A stretch of 64,000 bases of DNA from Bacillota bacterium (GTDB lineage Bacteria > Bacillota > Clostridia > Oscillospirales > Oscillospiraceae): contig JAEWKA010000008.1 of the NCBI GenBank assembly GCA_023386265.1, positions 552,303-616,302 of the forward strand. Reading direction: 5' to 3'. Positions 40,802 through 50,301 of this stretch are shown here, one piece after another. The notes under the pieces were generated by a model, which had not been told where the DNA came from, did no database searches, and saw nothing but the letters and a program-made list of their open reading frames with translations. Every line of letters starts with the position of its first letter. Position 1 is the stretch's first letter. The translations under genes and the position numbers were made by a program.

Positions 40802-42808
40802 TCAATTTTGAGGAGGCTTTGAAAAACTCAATGACGCACCTGTGACTACGCCATCAGTAAAAGTTAACGAGAAAATTGATTTATCGGCATAGAAATCAAG
40901 GTAATAGTCCAGTTCATCGAATCCGTCTATATCATTTGTGTATTTTCTATAGCTAAAAGCACCGTTTGTCAGAAAAACCTGTACATATCCGTCTTCAAAG
41001 TCCTTTCCGGATATTCTGTTGTCCTGACAATATTTAATTATTTCTTCTCTTGATCCGAGTTTTCCGATTTCGCTGAGTTCTGAGCCGATTTTCATCGCCG
41101 AGACTACTTCGTCCAGAGACATACCGCTCTTTAAGTTATACGGAAGTGCAAATACGTCAGTGTTAAGACTAATATACTTAACTTTCCATGTGCCGGGTTC
41201 GAATCTTGCATAAGTGATTGCTTTACCGTCAGCCCAGCTTGCCCCCATTCGATTGTCGTCTTCTTCCTCCTGATACAGAGAACCATTATCCATATCGGCA
41301 CGCAATGCCTCAATTGAATCATAGTATTCCGGAAGTCCAAACAAGTTTACGAGGTCAAGGAGCGTTGAGTCTTCAGTTAAACCGCTGCTTTTAAAATCCT
41401 CGGGATTGTAGGAAACGCCGGACGTGATCTTATCACCCGCGATTCTTGCCCATCCGGAGTCATACTCGTCGCTGTTCAGCTCTTCAATATTGCTGCCGGC
41501 ATTACTGGCAGTGCTGATTTCTCCCCCTGAGAAATTGAAAACATGCCACGTTGTTCCGACGAGGTTCGTAGGTACATTGTATTGTCCAATCATCGAATCA
41601 CCCGCATAGACTTGGACGATCGCGCCTGAATTGGCAAGCGCGGTGGAATTCTCACAGTCGCGATTTGAATAATCATGTACATAAAACGAATATGTTCCAT
41701 CGACAGCTTTGTATATTGTTGTGGTTTCGGGGCCATAGCTTGTCGTATCGTCAAGATCCAGTCCCGTCATAGTCTCGGCGTTATAATCCGAGGTCTTATG
41801 GCTATAGAAAATGTGGAACGGCTTGCCTTGTGGCGACGGACCGGTAAGATGAGAATCAAGATCGAGAGGGTTTTCACCCCAGGTAAGTACGATTCTTAAC
41901 TGGCCTGCCTCCAGAATAGGTGTCAGAGCGCCGTTCTGATTCTCCACTGTTTGTCCACCGATAACAATGAGAGGCACCGACAGTTTTGAAAAACCAATAA
42001 CGTTGATATCGGCGGTATAATAACCGGCCGGAAGCTCTGCTATGTAACTGCCCAGTTCATCGGTCACCAGTTCAAACGGTTCAAACGTACTTCCGACAGT
42101 GCTGCTTTTAATCTTTATGGCGGCGCCGGTCATCAGTTCTCCGGTCAGGGAATTTATTAACTGTCCGCTGACGGTTCCCGGACTGTCTGAGTCAGCAACC
42201 AGCTTTGTCAGCGGCAGATAGGTTTCAGTGTTTTTGCCGACGTCAAAATCAATGGCGGCGGTGACATATCCTTCGTATTCCGCGGTAATCGTATAGGAGC
42301 TTTCCTTGAGATCGAAAGAAAACTCTCCATTTGAGTTTGTTTTCTTTTTTGAAATGACTCTGCTGCCCTTCGAAACCGTTATCTGAACATTTTCCAGACC
42401 CGAGTTCTCGTTGCCGTTGACATATGCTTCGGCATCTGTAACTTTTCCGGATACCTTGCTGGAGCTTCCGCCGCCCCCCAGCAGGAGGAGCCCTGCTATT
42501 GCGCCGATAACGACCACTGCCGCGATTGCGCCGATGATAATATTACGTTTTTTTACCGTCACAGAGCTTTTGATTTTTGCGTTTCCGCGAGTGGGCGAAG
42601 CATAGGCGTTAACCTGTCCCTGCATTGGCTGCGGATATGTAGGCTGATTGTAAGGGGGTGTATTGCTTGGTGCCTGGGGAAAATGCGTTGCTGGGTTTCC
42701 GCTCGGTACCTGTGTCTCGCTTGAAGCGGGTTGATTCACCGTCGAACCGCAATTTGGGCAAAACTTGCTACTGTCATCAACACGATTACCACAGTTGCTG
42801 CAATACAT
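40802..42808 (-). CDS. zinc-ribbon, membrane-anchored protein with carboxypeptidase-regulatory-like domains
   Basis: A 668-residue modular protein. Residues 1-22 form a zinc ribbon (YCSNCG, FCPNCG; C3, C6, C17, C20). A Pro/Gln-rich linker follows, then one membrane helix at ~90-110. Outside are two carboxypeptidase-regulatory-like beta-sandwich repeats (~118-205, ~208-290) and a YfaP/DUF2135-like domain (RIVLTWGENPLDLDSHLTGP, TYSFYVHDYSNRDCENS). The last ~200 residues (from GWARIAGDKITSGVSY) are unrecognised. A cytosolic zinc ribbon joined to a large extracytoplasmic part suggests a surface protein with an inward sensor or tether. GGGAG precedes the start. Confidence 0.78.
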   Translation of the reverse strand: MYCSNCGNRVDDSSKFCPNCGSTVNQPASSETQVPSGNPATHFPQAPSNTPPYNQPTYPQPMQGQVNAYASPTRGNAKIKSSVTVKKRNIIIGAIAAVVVIGAIAGLLLLGGGGSSSKVSGKVTDAEAYVNGNENSGLENVQITVSKGSRVISKKKTNSNGEFSFDLKESSYTITAEYEGYVTAAIDFDVGKNTETYLPLTKLVADSDSPGTVSGQLINSLTGELMTGAAIKIKSSTVGSTFEPFELVTDELGSYIAELPAGYYTADINVIGFSKLSVPLIVIGGQTVENQNGALTPILEAGQLRIVLTWGENPLDLDSHLTGPSPQGKPFHIFYSHKTSDYNAETMTGLDLDDTTSYGPETTTIYKAVDGTYSFYVHDYSNRDCENSTALANSGAIVQVYAGDSMIGQYNVPTNLVGTTWHVFNFSGGEISTASNAGSNIEELNSDEYDSGWARIAGDKITSGVSYNPEDFKSSGLTEDSTLLDLVNLFGLPEYYDSIEALRADMDNGSLYQEEEDDNRMGASWADGKAITYARFEPGTWKVKYISLNTDVFALPYNLKSGMSLDEVVSAMKIGSELSEIGKLGSREEIIKYCQDNRISGKDFEDGYVQVFLTNGAFSYRKYTNDIDGFDELDYYLDFYADKSIFSLTFTDGVVTGASLSFSKPPQN

Positions 42809-43203
42809 ATTTATTCTCCCATCTCAATTTTGTTGTTCTCCGTTTTTTCTCGCTAGGCTATATAACTGTTATATGCTTTTCAAGCTGACGATTTTTTCAT
42901 ATCCTCACAAATTATTCTAGCAAAACGTCTCTCATATAGCAACAGATTGCGTCAAAATATTACAAAGATAGCCTGTAAAAAAGCTTTAAGAGATATTAAA
43001 ATCATTTTAGATCATTTTAGATCTTTTTGATAAATCGTAGGATTTAAAAACAGCAAATCATATACATATAGAAAAATTGTGAATACCGATTAACGAGCCA
43101 TATCCTCGTATATGCAGGCAGCCGATGATTAATGAAATTCTTCAAGCTTTTAGCGAAACCTAACCTTATAGCGTTTCCTCCGGCTGCAAATCTGCGATTA
43201 CCA
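42809..43203. other. AT-rich intergenic stretch
   Basis: Upstream region of the zinc-ribbon gene. It contains a short direct repeat (ATCATTTTAG twice at 43002-43021) and no coding frame I can support. Confidence 0.4.
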
Positions 43204-43251
43204 AAAAACAGACCGGGAAATCGGTGATTACCGACCGCTCAGTCTGTTTTT
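43204..43251. terminator. stem-loop with T-run, orphan
   Basis: AAAAACAGAC near 43205 pairs with GTCTGTTTTT ending at 43251, and an inner CGGTGATTACCG hairpin fills the loop. No intact gene ends here. Confidence 0.5.
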
Positions 43252-43308
43252 GTATATATTGGCCACATTCCAGCCGAGATAATGTCATATTCAACCTGAA
43301 AACAAGCC

Positions 43309-43349
43309 AAAAAGCACCCTGATTAGGATACCAGATCAGGGTGCTTTTT
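43309..43349. terminator. intrinsic terminator next to the tRNA-like fragment
   Basis: AAAAAGCACCCTGAT and ATCAGGGTGCTTTTT form a 15-bp stem with an 11-nt loop. It begins right after the CCA end of the tRNA-like sequence on the minus strand, as expected for a tRNA terminator. Confidence 0.8.
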
Positions 43350-43350
43350 T

Positions 43351-43400
43351 TGGCAGGGGCAGAAGGGATCGAACCCTCGGCCTACGTTTTTGGAGGTCTA
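43351..43400 (-). pseudogene. tRNA-Trp-like 3' fragment
   Basis: On the minus strand the sequence runs CCTCCAAAA (anticodon-loop-like, CCA), a short variable part, the T arm GAGGGTTCGATCCCTT, then CTGCCCC and the encoded TGCCA end, with a terminator behind it. This equals the 3' half of a tRNA-Trp. No matching 5' acceptor strand (GGGGCAG) or D arm is found upstream; instead another GGTTCGA-like loop follows at about 43405-43413. I read it as a tRNA fragment left by recombination, perhaps an attachment-site scar. Confidence 0.55.
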
Positions 43401-43490
43401 CACGGTCGAACCCGCAACCGCTTGATAACAGGGCACAACTCGTGCAGATTTCTCGGTTCAAGATGCATCAAGATGCTTGGCTGGCATTTC

Positions 43491-43547
43491 CGAATTCCTA
43501 TGCATATGCTCAACCACGCCCACTCTCATTTTTTTCGACGCACTCCA
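43491..43547. mobile_element. solo end of an IS3-type element
   Basis: GAATTCCTATGCATATGCTC starts a 56-bp stretch matching the right end of the IS3 element (51949-52003) at about 85% by eye, ending CGACGCACTCCA versus TACGCAGTCCA. No transposase lies beside it. Confidence 0.65.
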
Positions 43548-43736
43548 CAATTTGCTGGTCTTTTTTTCGCCTTTCGCACGTAAATATCATGGCTTAGCTT
43601 TACACAGATTATTTGGCTTTTTATACCAACATTTCTTCTTTTCCATTATGCGAAAAGTATCCCTTGATGCAATGTAGAGTAAATTTCTCAACTCTTCTGC
43701 TATAATGTCGCCTGTGCAACACCATCGCTCACTTCG

Positions 43737-45323
43737 TCAAACAGGCCTGGCTTTTTTCAACATCGACCAAAGCAGTTCGGCACCAGTCCCCTTTTTCTTG
43801 TGGTAGGGCTGACCGCCGTAATAGGTACACTCTGGCCGGAAGGATACAACGTCTTTCGGATTTATTGCAAAAAGATCTTCGTCGGCAGTGAAGAAATCGG
43901 CCGCTTTGCCGACTTCTAGCGTGCCGCGTTCGTCTCCTTCCAGAATGGCTCTGGCAGGATTGATCGTATAACAGCGAAAAGCCTCGTATGGTGTGATGGA
44001 TTCCTCCGGATTATAGAAATCTACCATGCCAAGCATCTGCAGCCATGGATCCAGGTCCTGCACGGGACTGTCACTGGAGCCACAAAGACAGATGCCCGCA
44101 TCATAAAGCGCTTTAAATCGCAGACGGTTAACGATCTCCTGCGGCAGAAACTGAGTGTAAGTGTTCAGATAGCGCTTGTCGATCCAGGCATAGCCCGGCT
44201 GCATCATGACAGCATAACGAAGCTTTTTCAACTCTTCCAGGGACTCGTCGTTGTGGAACTCACAGTGTTCGATACGGTGCAGCCGCCCGGAAGTCGTTTT
44301 GTTTAGAGCGGTAATAATGCGCTCGATAGCTGCTTCACCAATGGCGTGGCTTGCGATTTGGTAACCCTTCTCGTCGGCCTCCTTCACAACGCGATCCACT
44401 AAGTCCTGCTCATAGTAACAGGACGCAGTCGTGCCAGTGTCTTTGAACGGAACATGGAAGGCAGCGGAATGGGAGCCGGTGGCTCCATCCATTTCCCAGT
44501 CGCCACACCCGCCTACGCGCAGGTGCTTCTGATATTTCGCAAATCTTTCGGCTTTTCTCAGATCTAAATACTGAAAATAGAAACGAACGCCCACATCGAA
44601 GTGCCTTGCCAGCTTCACGATGAGAGCCGTCGTAGGGTCCTTGGGAGAGTCGCCGTTGCCTTCCAGCGCTCCGACGACGCTAATGCCGTATTTGGCACAG
44701 GCGTTCTGAAAATTGGCGATGCCTTTTGCCAGCAGAGGCAGGGTGATAGATGCGCCGATAATGTCCGTCAACCGGCCCTGCACACGTTCATGGGCCACAC
44801 CGGATAAAATACCGTTGTGTCCAACAGGGTCGATTTCGAGCTTTAAGAGCATTTTCGTGGAAAGAGCACTACAGTGACCGTCGATGTTGTATATAACAAC
44901 AGGTCGGCCGCCTGCCCAGTTGTCTAATTCGTCCTTGGTGGGAAGACGTCGCTCGTCCACAGCTGTGATGATATAGTTATTTGCGGCTATGACAGCGTTT
45001 TTGGGCTGCCTCGCCGCATAATCCCGAATTCTCTTTTCAACCCCTGTCAAATTGTGCGGCTCGACACCGTCCTTTGTTATCTCGCATACATTGAAGCCCA
45101 TGGCCATGACTGCTATGGAAAAGAGCATGTGAACATGCCCGTCAATCAGGCAGGGATAGACGTGCTTTCCGCCCAGAGAAATCTCTTTCGTATATCTGAC
45201 GTCCTCAGGCTTTTCCTGATATGTACCGGTGATTGTCCCATCCGTGACCTCCAGAAAGCGGAAAGTATCAGCCTCACTGACGCCTGAGTGGAATATGCCG
45301 TCATAAAAGAGGGCTCTTTTCAT
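43737..45323 (-). CDS. amidohydrolase family 3 (YtcJ-like) protein
   Basis: A 528-residue amidohydrolase. It shows the entry strand GKHVYPCLIDGHVHMLF with the HxH metal pair, GDWEMDGATGSHSAAFHVPF, IASHAIGEAAIERIITAL with a metal histidine, LHRIEHCEFH, LCGSSDSPVQDLDPWLQMLG with the catalytic aspartate, and the C-terminal strand GTLEVGKAADFFTADED. The start is ATG 45323, overlapping the permease stop codon (ATGA). YtcJ-like enzymes hydrolyse N-acyl or formamide-like bonds. With an amino acid carrier translated just before it, an N-acylated amino acid or amine is the likely substrate. Confidence 0.85.
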   Translation of the reverse strand: MKRALFYDGIFHSGVSEADTFRFLEVTDGTITGTYQEKPEDVRYTKEISLGGKHVYPCLIDGHVHMLFSIAVMAMGFNVCEITKDGVEPHNLTGVEKRIRDYAARQPKNAVIAANNYIITAVDERRLPTKDELDNWAGGRPVVIYNIDGHCSALSTKMLLKLEIDPVGHNGILSGVAHERVQGRLTDIIGASITLPLLAKGIANFQNACAKYGISVVGALEGNGDSPKDPTTALIVKLARHFDVGVRFYFQYLDLRKAERFAKYQKHLRVGGCGDWEMDGATGSHSAAFHVPFKDTGTTASCYYEQDLVDRVVKEADEKGYQIASHAIGEAAIERIITALNKTTSGRLHRIEHCEFHNDESLEELKKLRYAVMMQPGYAWIDKRYLNTYTQFLPQEIVNRLRFKALYDAGICLCGSSDSPVQDLDPWLQMLGMVDFYNPEESITPYEAFRCYTINPARAILEGDERGTLEVGKAADFFTADEDLFAINPKDVVSFRPECTYYGGQPYHKKKGTGAELLWSMLKKARPV

Positions 45324-46459
45324 ACAGGAACCACACTTCCGATGCCCATAAGAATATAAGCTATTATAATCACGGCGGCCGTAACCTTGCCTCCGCAGTG
45401 TGTCAGGATGGACCCCTCCACCTCCTGCCGGGCATGGAGATAGGCGGGCACGACCATAATTGCAATGATTATTGATATCAGGCCTCCGGCCAGACGCATG
45501 AAATCCATAAAGCTGCCAAAGTTGAACAGCGCTAGGATCAACGAAGGTAGCGTGGCAATGAGCCAGCACAGCCTTGAATTCCATTTCATCTGTTCCTCCA
45601 CGATGGAGCCCAGTGCCAGAGACAAGGACCAATAAGTTGTGAGCATGGCGAGGATGGTAAACAGGCCGCCAACAATTTTGGCCCAGGTACCGATGCCGGC
45701 GCTCCAACCGACCATGGCTACCTCAGTGACTTTATCGGAGGCAAGCAGGGCGCAGAAGGTAATCACGACGATAATGATAAAGTTGTTGAACAGGCCGAGA
45801 AACACGGCCTTTTTGATTTGCTTTTTATCTTTATTCAGGCCTTCCACTGCTTGAGGGACAGAGAAGAAGGCTGCCATTGCAAACATAGCCATACCATAGA
45901 AGGCAAGCGTTCCATTGACGGAGCCTCCGGTAAGTGGAAGCGCATGGGAAGGCGCAAAAAATGAGGCAACAGCCAGCACGGCGATTAAGCCGAATATGAC
46001 TGCGACAGATATCTTCTCGCTGACGCCGACAGCCTTCAGTCCGAAGAGGACGACGGAAGCGGCGATAACATAAAAGATAAGCGTTGCAACGAAGCTTGGA
46101 ATCGGCAGCAATCCTACGATAATCTCTTCCGATCCAGAAATATAGGCAGCCAAATTGGTAAAGAGTATCAACGTCATAAGAACGAAAAACAGCGTCGTCA
46201 GTAATTTCTTCAGCTTTCCGCGAAACAAGAACTGGGACAGACAGGCAATGATCTGCCCTCCTTCCGAAACTTTGAGCGCCAAATCCGCTATCATCAGATG
46301 GAGTATGTAGCTTGCCAGTAGAGCTATGACCAGTATCACAAAGGAAAGAAGAAGGCCGACCTCCTCCGCCAGGTATGGCATGCTCAGAACGCCGCCGCCA
46401 ATACCGTAGCCCGTAATAATGCAAGCCGCTTCCCAAGTAGTCAGTCTTTTTTTGCTCAT
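45320..46459 (-). CDS. amino acid permease (APC superfamily, AAAP/HAAAP-like)
   Basis: A 379-residue membrane protein with about 11 helices. The start LTTWEAACIITGYGIGGGVL carries the Gly-rich first helix typical of APC amino acid carriers, and helix 6 reads AMFAMAAFFSVPQAVEGLNK. The closest recalled types are tryptophan/tyrosine and serine/threonine proton symporters. ATG 46459 follows GAGGGG. It overlaps the amidohydrolase by four bases, so uptake and hydrolysis are coupled. Confidence 0.85.
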   Translation of the reverse strand: MSKKRLTTWEAACIITGYGIGGGVLSMPYLAEEVGLLLSFVILVIALLASYILHLMIADLALKVSEGGQIIACLSQFLFRGKLKKLLTTLFFVLMTLILFTNLAAYISGSEEIIVGLLPIPSFVATLIFYVIAASVVLFGLKAVGVSEKISVAVIFGLIAVLAVASFFAPSHALPLTGGSVNGTLAFYGMAMFAMAAFFSVPQAVEGLNKDKKQIKKAVFLGLFNNFIIIVVITFCALLASDKVTEVAMVGWSAGIGTWAKIVGGLFTILAMLTTYWSLSLALGSIVEEQMKWNSRLCWLIATLPSLILALFNFGSFMDFMRLAGGLISIIIAIMVVPAYLHARQEVEGSILTHCGGKVTAAVIIIAYILMGIGSVVPV

Positions 46460-46692
46460 TTTTACCCCTCCGTGTTCAGATAATTACGTCATATTTTTAT
46501 CTAAATTATTATGCCGCGAGATATAATTGCCCTGATTTGTGTCGTTAACTTCTTTCCATAAATGGTTTACATCCTTGTATTTCTTCCTGTTCCCATATAA
46601 TAAGCACATAATGAGCAGTTCAGTTAATATTATAATGGAATGCTCAATACTTATATTGACATAGGCTATTAATAGAAAAATACTAACCCTCG

Positions 46693-47238
46693 TTATGCTT
46701 GAAGATCGATTAATTCTGTATCAATTACATTTGCAAACATTCCATTCAGAGAGGCCATAAACGTGTTATGAACAATCTCGGCAGGAATTAATTTTCCATT
46801 GAAGCTAAGGCCCTTTGTGGCACAAGCGTCATTTAATAAGGTTACTTTGATATTGAAATCCTTACATGCCCTTGTTGTTGTATCAATGCACATATGGCTC
46901 ATCATACCGCAGATAACAATGTCATTTATATCATTATTCTTCAAAATATCTAAAAGATTTGTTTCAAAAAAGCTGTTTGGAGTATGTTTTATCACAAGAT
47001 ATTCACTATCAAGTGGTGTTAGATTTTTATGGATCAAAACTCCATCAGTATTTGGTAGAAAAGCAGTCGCTCCCTTGCGAGTGTTTACATGCTGAACATG
47101 AATCACTGGGCGGTTACATTGGCGGAATATCGTCAAGACTTTTTCTATATTCTTCAAAGCTCCTATTGGATTGCAAAGTTCAGATTTACCGCCTTCAAAA
47201 TAATCATTTTGAACATCTATTATGAGCAGCGCTTGCAT
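46693..47238 (-). CDS. isochorismatase-like cysteine hydrolase
   Basis: A 181-residue cysteine hydrolase from ATG 47238 (GAAGGAGAA upstream). The catalytic triad is visible: the Asp in LLIIDVQNDYFEGG, the Lys in LVIKHTPNSFFETNL, and the Cys in MMSHMCIDTTTRACKDFNI, preceded by VICG. Relatives include nicotinamidase, N-carbamoylsarcosine amidase and YcaC. The active-site frame is complete, but the substrate is not inferable. It reads in the same direction as the amidohydrolase pair, 233 nt upstream of it, and may be independent. Confidence 0.88.
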   Translation of the reverse strand: MQALLIIDVQNDYFEGGKSELCNPIGALKNIEKVLTIFRQCNRPVIHVQHVNTRKGATAFLPNTDGVLIHKNLTPLDSEYLVIKHTPNSFFETNLLDILKNNDINDIVICGMMSHMCIDTTTRACKDFNIKVTLLNDACATKGLSFNGKLIPAEIVHNTFMASLNGMFANVIDTELIDLQA

Positions 47239-47326
47239 TGTGTTTCTCCTTCTTATTAGGTAACAGAATATCGAAAATCCGCAATTCAACATATAGGTCT
47301 TTTTAAATTGGATTGTAAATATCAGT

Positions 47327-49248
47327 TTATTGTGTACGTATGATAACTGTCTGAGTGTCACTATCCCAAGTTACGTTGCAGTTAAGGCATTCGGCAACAA
47401 ATCGCGCTGGAACCATCGTACGCCCATTTACATTTGCTGCCGGAACATCCATCTTCGTTGTAATACCATTGACAACCGCCTTGTCACTACCAATTTGAAG
47501 AGTAACTATAGTGCTGCCTTTACGAGCACTTACTGTTTGGGTCATCCCGTCCCATTTTACTTCTGCGCCCAATGCACTAAAGATATATCGCAGAGGAACT
47601 AACGTCCTGTCGTTCACAATAGTCGGTGCAACATCGAAGGAAATGGGCACTCCGTTAACAGTGACCTATATGATATCAAGCGGGGAGGAAGTCAATAACG
47701 TACCGAAATTTCCTCCTAGTGCGTAGCTGTATCCATTCCATGCACCTACATAAATATCATTGCTGATTGATGTTTCTGTCCAGTTTTGCAAATCAGTGGA
47801 GACTATTAATTTCCCATAGGAAGTTGCCAAATAGTATTTACCATTCCAAATGATATCCTCGAGCTCGTATTCGCAATCAACTGCAGTAGCTGTCCAATTT
47901 ATTCCGTCTTTTGATACTGCAATGGTTTTCCAGTCACCGACCGCAACGAATTGTGAACCATCCCAAATAATGCTGTTGAGATCGTTTTTTGTATATGAAT
48001 TCTGTGTTTGCCAGTTAACGCCATCCGTCGAAGTTATTATTTTTCCGAACATCCCGACGGCAACAAACATCTTGCCGTTCCAAGCGATAGAATTTAGCCA
48101 ATCATCATATCCATCATGATCACTCCATGTTTGTTTGGCCCAGGTATTACCATCGGTAGATGTGAGTATCAACGCATTCATACCAACAATTATATATTGA
48201 CTGCCTGTCCAGATAATTTTTTCTGGATTTGCGATTTGAGTATATACTCTCATATTCCAAGTCACACCGTCTTTTGACGTCAGATATGTTCCAGTGTCGC
48301 CTACAGCAATAAACTGATTTCCGTCCCATATAACATCTCTAAGATTGTCGGTTGTAGGTGAAGTTTGTTCTTTCCAATCCTGTCCGTCAGAAGAGGTAAA
48401 AACGACTCCATCGCTGCCAACCATCACAAATATTTTGCTATTAGTTGCAACACCCCAGAATCGATATTTTGTATTTCCACCTATTGTTTGCCACGTTTTA
48501 AAGCTGCTTGAAACCAGTATTGTTTCTCCGAAGCCAGTTATTATGTATTTCCCGCCTGCATAAATAATATTGGTCAAATAGTTTTTGGTTTCAACGGTTT
48601 GATATTTCCAGTTGCTTCCGTCGGATGAATACATGAGTTCACCGTATTCATCTAACGCAACAAATTGAGTGCCATCCCAAATAACGCTGACCAGACTCGG
48701 ATTGTTTGTAAGGCTTATCTTTGACCAAGATGAACCGTCAGAAGAAGTTAATAACAAACCATCCGTTCCTACAGCAACGAATTTGTTTCCGTTCCATACG
48801 GTGCATAGCGTCATAGCATACGTTGAATTGTAGCCTGTGCTCATAACTGTCCAGTCTGTCCCGTTATCAGATTTTAAGAATTTCCCTTTGTCGCATGAGA
48901 TAAGATGAACTTTTCCGTTTGTCGTGATATTGTTTAATGAAAGCTGCGGATCGACTGGTAATACATCCCATTTTATTGCATCCAGATTACTTTTTTAATC
49001 ATATTTGTGGTACCGGAATTTTGCCTAGTCCAATTGATTGCGTCTGTAGAGGTCCTAATGTCGCCGTCGGTACCGACTACAACATACTGGTCCTTCCCGT
49101 TATAGGTGGAGTCTTCAAAATTGCTACATGATATGGCAGTTTTCCACTCTGATGTATCTGCCTATGCATAAGCACCATATAATGGCAAAATTGATAATGC
49201 GATAAAGAAACACATCGCCTGTTTTATTAATTTCATATGTTTTAACAT
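47327..49248 (-). pseudogene. decayed YCF48-like repeat surface protein with copper-amine-oxidase-N domain
   Basis: ATG 49248 (GGGG before it) encodes a signal peptide (MKQ-type, AMCFFIALSILPLYGAYA) followed at once by an in-frame TAG. Translation then continues in frame (QYVVVGTDGDIRTSTDAINW) to a frameshift near 48990. The main open part (48844-47666) is made of about ten beta-propeller/YCF48-like repeats of the form GNKFVAVG...LTSSDGSSW. It ends at TAG after SSPLDII, but the same frame resumes VTVNGVPISFDVAPTIVNDR: a copper-amine-oxidase-N-like domain to 47327. Two stops plus one frameshift make it a pseudogene. Intact it would be a secreted protein of ~635 residues. Confidence 0.82.
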
Positions 49249-49371
49249 ATAGACCCCCCAAGAAATATTTGAAAGCAAGGTGCAGAGCTACAAAACCGCC
49301 CATTATTGCTATTAACCAGAAGCAATCTCAGCTTCGCATAATTGCCAGATGTGAAATTCTAACACATGAAT

Positions 49372-49402
49372 AAGCCCGCTATACCAAACGGCAGAGCGGG
49401 CT
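49372..49402. terminator. short GC stem-loop
   Basis: AAGCCCGCT pairs with AGCGGGCTT around a 13-nt loop in the ~300-nt gap between the propeller pseudogene and the DUF503 gene. Nothing else is recognisable in that gap. Confidence 0.5.
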
Positions 49403-49554
49403 TCAAATCTCACACACTGCCGGTATCATGTAAAGAAACGGCTGGATTGAATGGTTACGGAGTTAAATTGTTTGCATCAAGAATCATTGGGTAATTATAC
49501 CAGTATTCAGTCAAAATGACAAGCAAATAAAACTTTCTAATATAATTCGTCTCC

Positions 49555-49836
49555 CTATCTGATTTCGCGCCAAGTATCCAAAATTTCAGCCTCGGTGGTA
49601 TTCCCAATGAAACTAATGACCTTATCCATTATGCTATCAGCAAGAGCAACTGTACCAGCAACACAAGCCATTCCAAAAATTATGGTTTGGTGTATATCCT
49701 GATCGTCCACCTCAGATATAGATATATTGAATTTACTCTGTACTTTCGCTAGGATACTTTTAACCACCATGCGTTTTTCTTTCAACGAATGTACCCATGG
49801 CGCATAAAGCTTGATGGTTGCCGCTCCGATAATCAT
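49555..49836 (-). CDS. DUF503 (YlxP-like) protein
   Basis: A 93-residue protein with the family opening MIIGAATIKLYAPWVHSLKE, then KRMVVKSILAKVQSKFNISI, ISEVDDQDIHQTIIFGMACV and the C-terminal WREIR. YlxP is normally encoded beside rbfA in the translation operon of Bacillus, where its role is unclear; here it stands alone behind a broken DUF1653 gene. The ATG at 49836 overlaps neither neighbour and GGAG lies before it. It appears intact. Confidence 0.88.
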   Translation of the reverse strand: MIIGAATIKLYAPWVHSLKEKRMVVKSILAKVQSKFNISISEVDDQDIHQTIIFGMACVAGTVALADSIMDKVISFIGNTTEAEILDTWREIR

Positions 49837-49839
49837 AAG

Positions 49840-50045
49840 TCATTCTCCTATATATTGAAATCTTTTTGCAACAATCCCATTCTTCTCAATTATTTCATTC
49901 CACTTGGATGAAGGGCGAACCCAAACTCCGTAATCACCGTATAATGCTTGATACACAGACATGGGCTCCTGCGTTTTAGCGTTCTATGCAATTTATAGGA
50001 CCATGTATTTTCTGCATTTGAAATGACGACGATATCGGCCTAGTT
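49840..50045 (-). pseudogene. broken DUF1653 protein gene
   Basis: Reading the minus strand from about 50045 gives GRYRRHFKCRKYMVL, TAA, IA, TAG, then NAKTQEPMSVYQALYGDYGV and WVRPSSKWNEI, ending RFQYIGE at TGA 49840. This is the complete DUF1653 pattern (YRHFKG...Y.VL.IA.HSET.E..VVYQALYG..G.WVRP) with two in-frame stops and no visible start codon. It lies four bases upstream of DUF503. Confidence 0.75.
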
Positions 50046-50103
50046 TCAAGACCGGTTGATGGGTTAGGTCAACTATTAGTTCCTATTTTATATCTTTTTG
50101 TTT

Positions 50104-50131
50104 GACAAAGTCCCCTTTCGGGGACTTTGTC
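50104..50131. terminator. intrinsic terminator
   Basis: GACAAAGTCCCC and GGGGACTTTGTC form a perfect 12-bp stem with a TTTC loop, 42 nt past the end of the first tiny lysine-rich ORF on the minus strand. Confidence 0.75.
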
Positions 50132-50172
50132 ATCAATCTGATAGGCCTTAGCTACCTTTTCTAAATAAATAT

Positions 50173-50271
50173 TTAGCCTTTTTTTGATTTATCAGGTTTC
50201 GACCTTTTTTGCTTCGGAGCTTGACCTGCAGATGATTGACCGCTGTTTTTTGATGCGTTCTTTTTACCCAA
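50173..50271 (-). CDS. tiny lysine-rich protein 1
   Basis: A 32-residue ORF starting at TTG 50271 behind GAGGTG: MGKKNASKNSGQSSAGQAPK, then QKRSKPDKSKKG. It is very basic and probably unstructured. The tandem arrangement with a similar ORF and a terminator downstream argue that it is expressed. Unknown function. Confidence 0.5.
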   Translation of the reverse strand: MGKKNASKNSGQSSAGQAPKQKRSKPDKSKKG

Positions 50272-50301
50272 AGATATCACCTCAATAGAGAATTTGAGAA
50301 T

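Noticed and set aside
43341..43583. 80-codon frame starting MLFLAGAEGIEPSAYVFGG
   Set aside because: This is the familiar spurious translation across an antisense tRNA T arm; the DNA is better explained as a tRNA fragment plus an IS-end remnant.
31533..50020. Several in-frame TAG codons in surface-protein genes (31533, near 49180, 47666, near 50020), suggesting TAG recoding
   Set aside because: TAG serves as a normal stop in intact genes here (e.g. the ABC permease and the DUF2156-GNAT gene). The affected genes also carry frameshifts, TAA stops or deletions, so pseudogene decay explains them.
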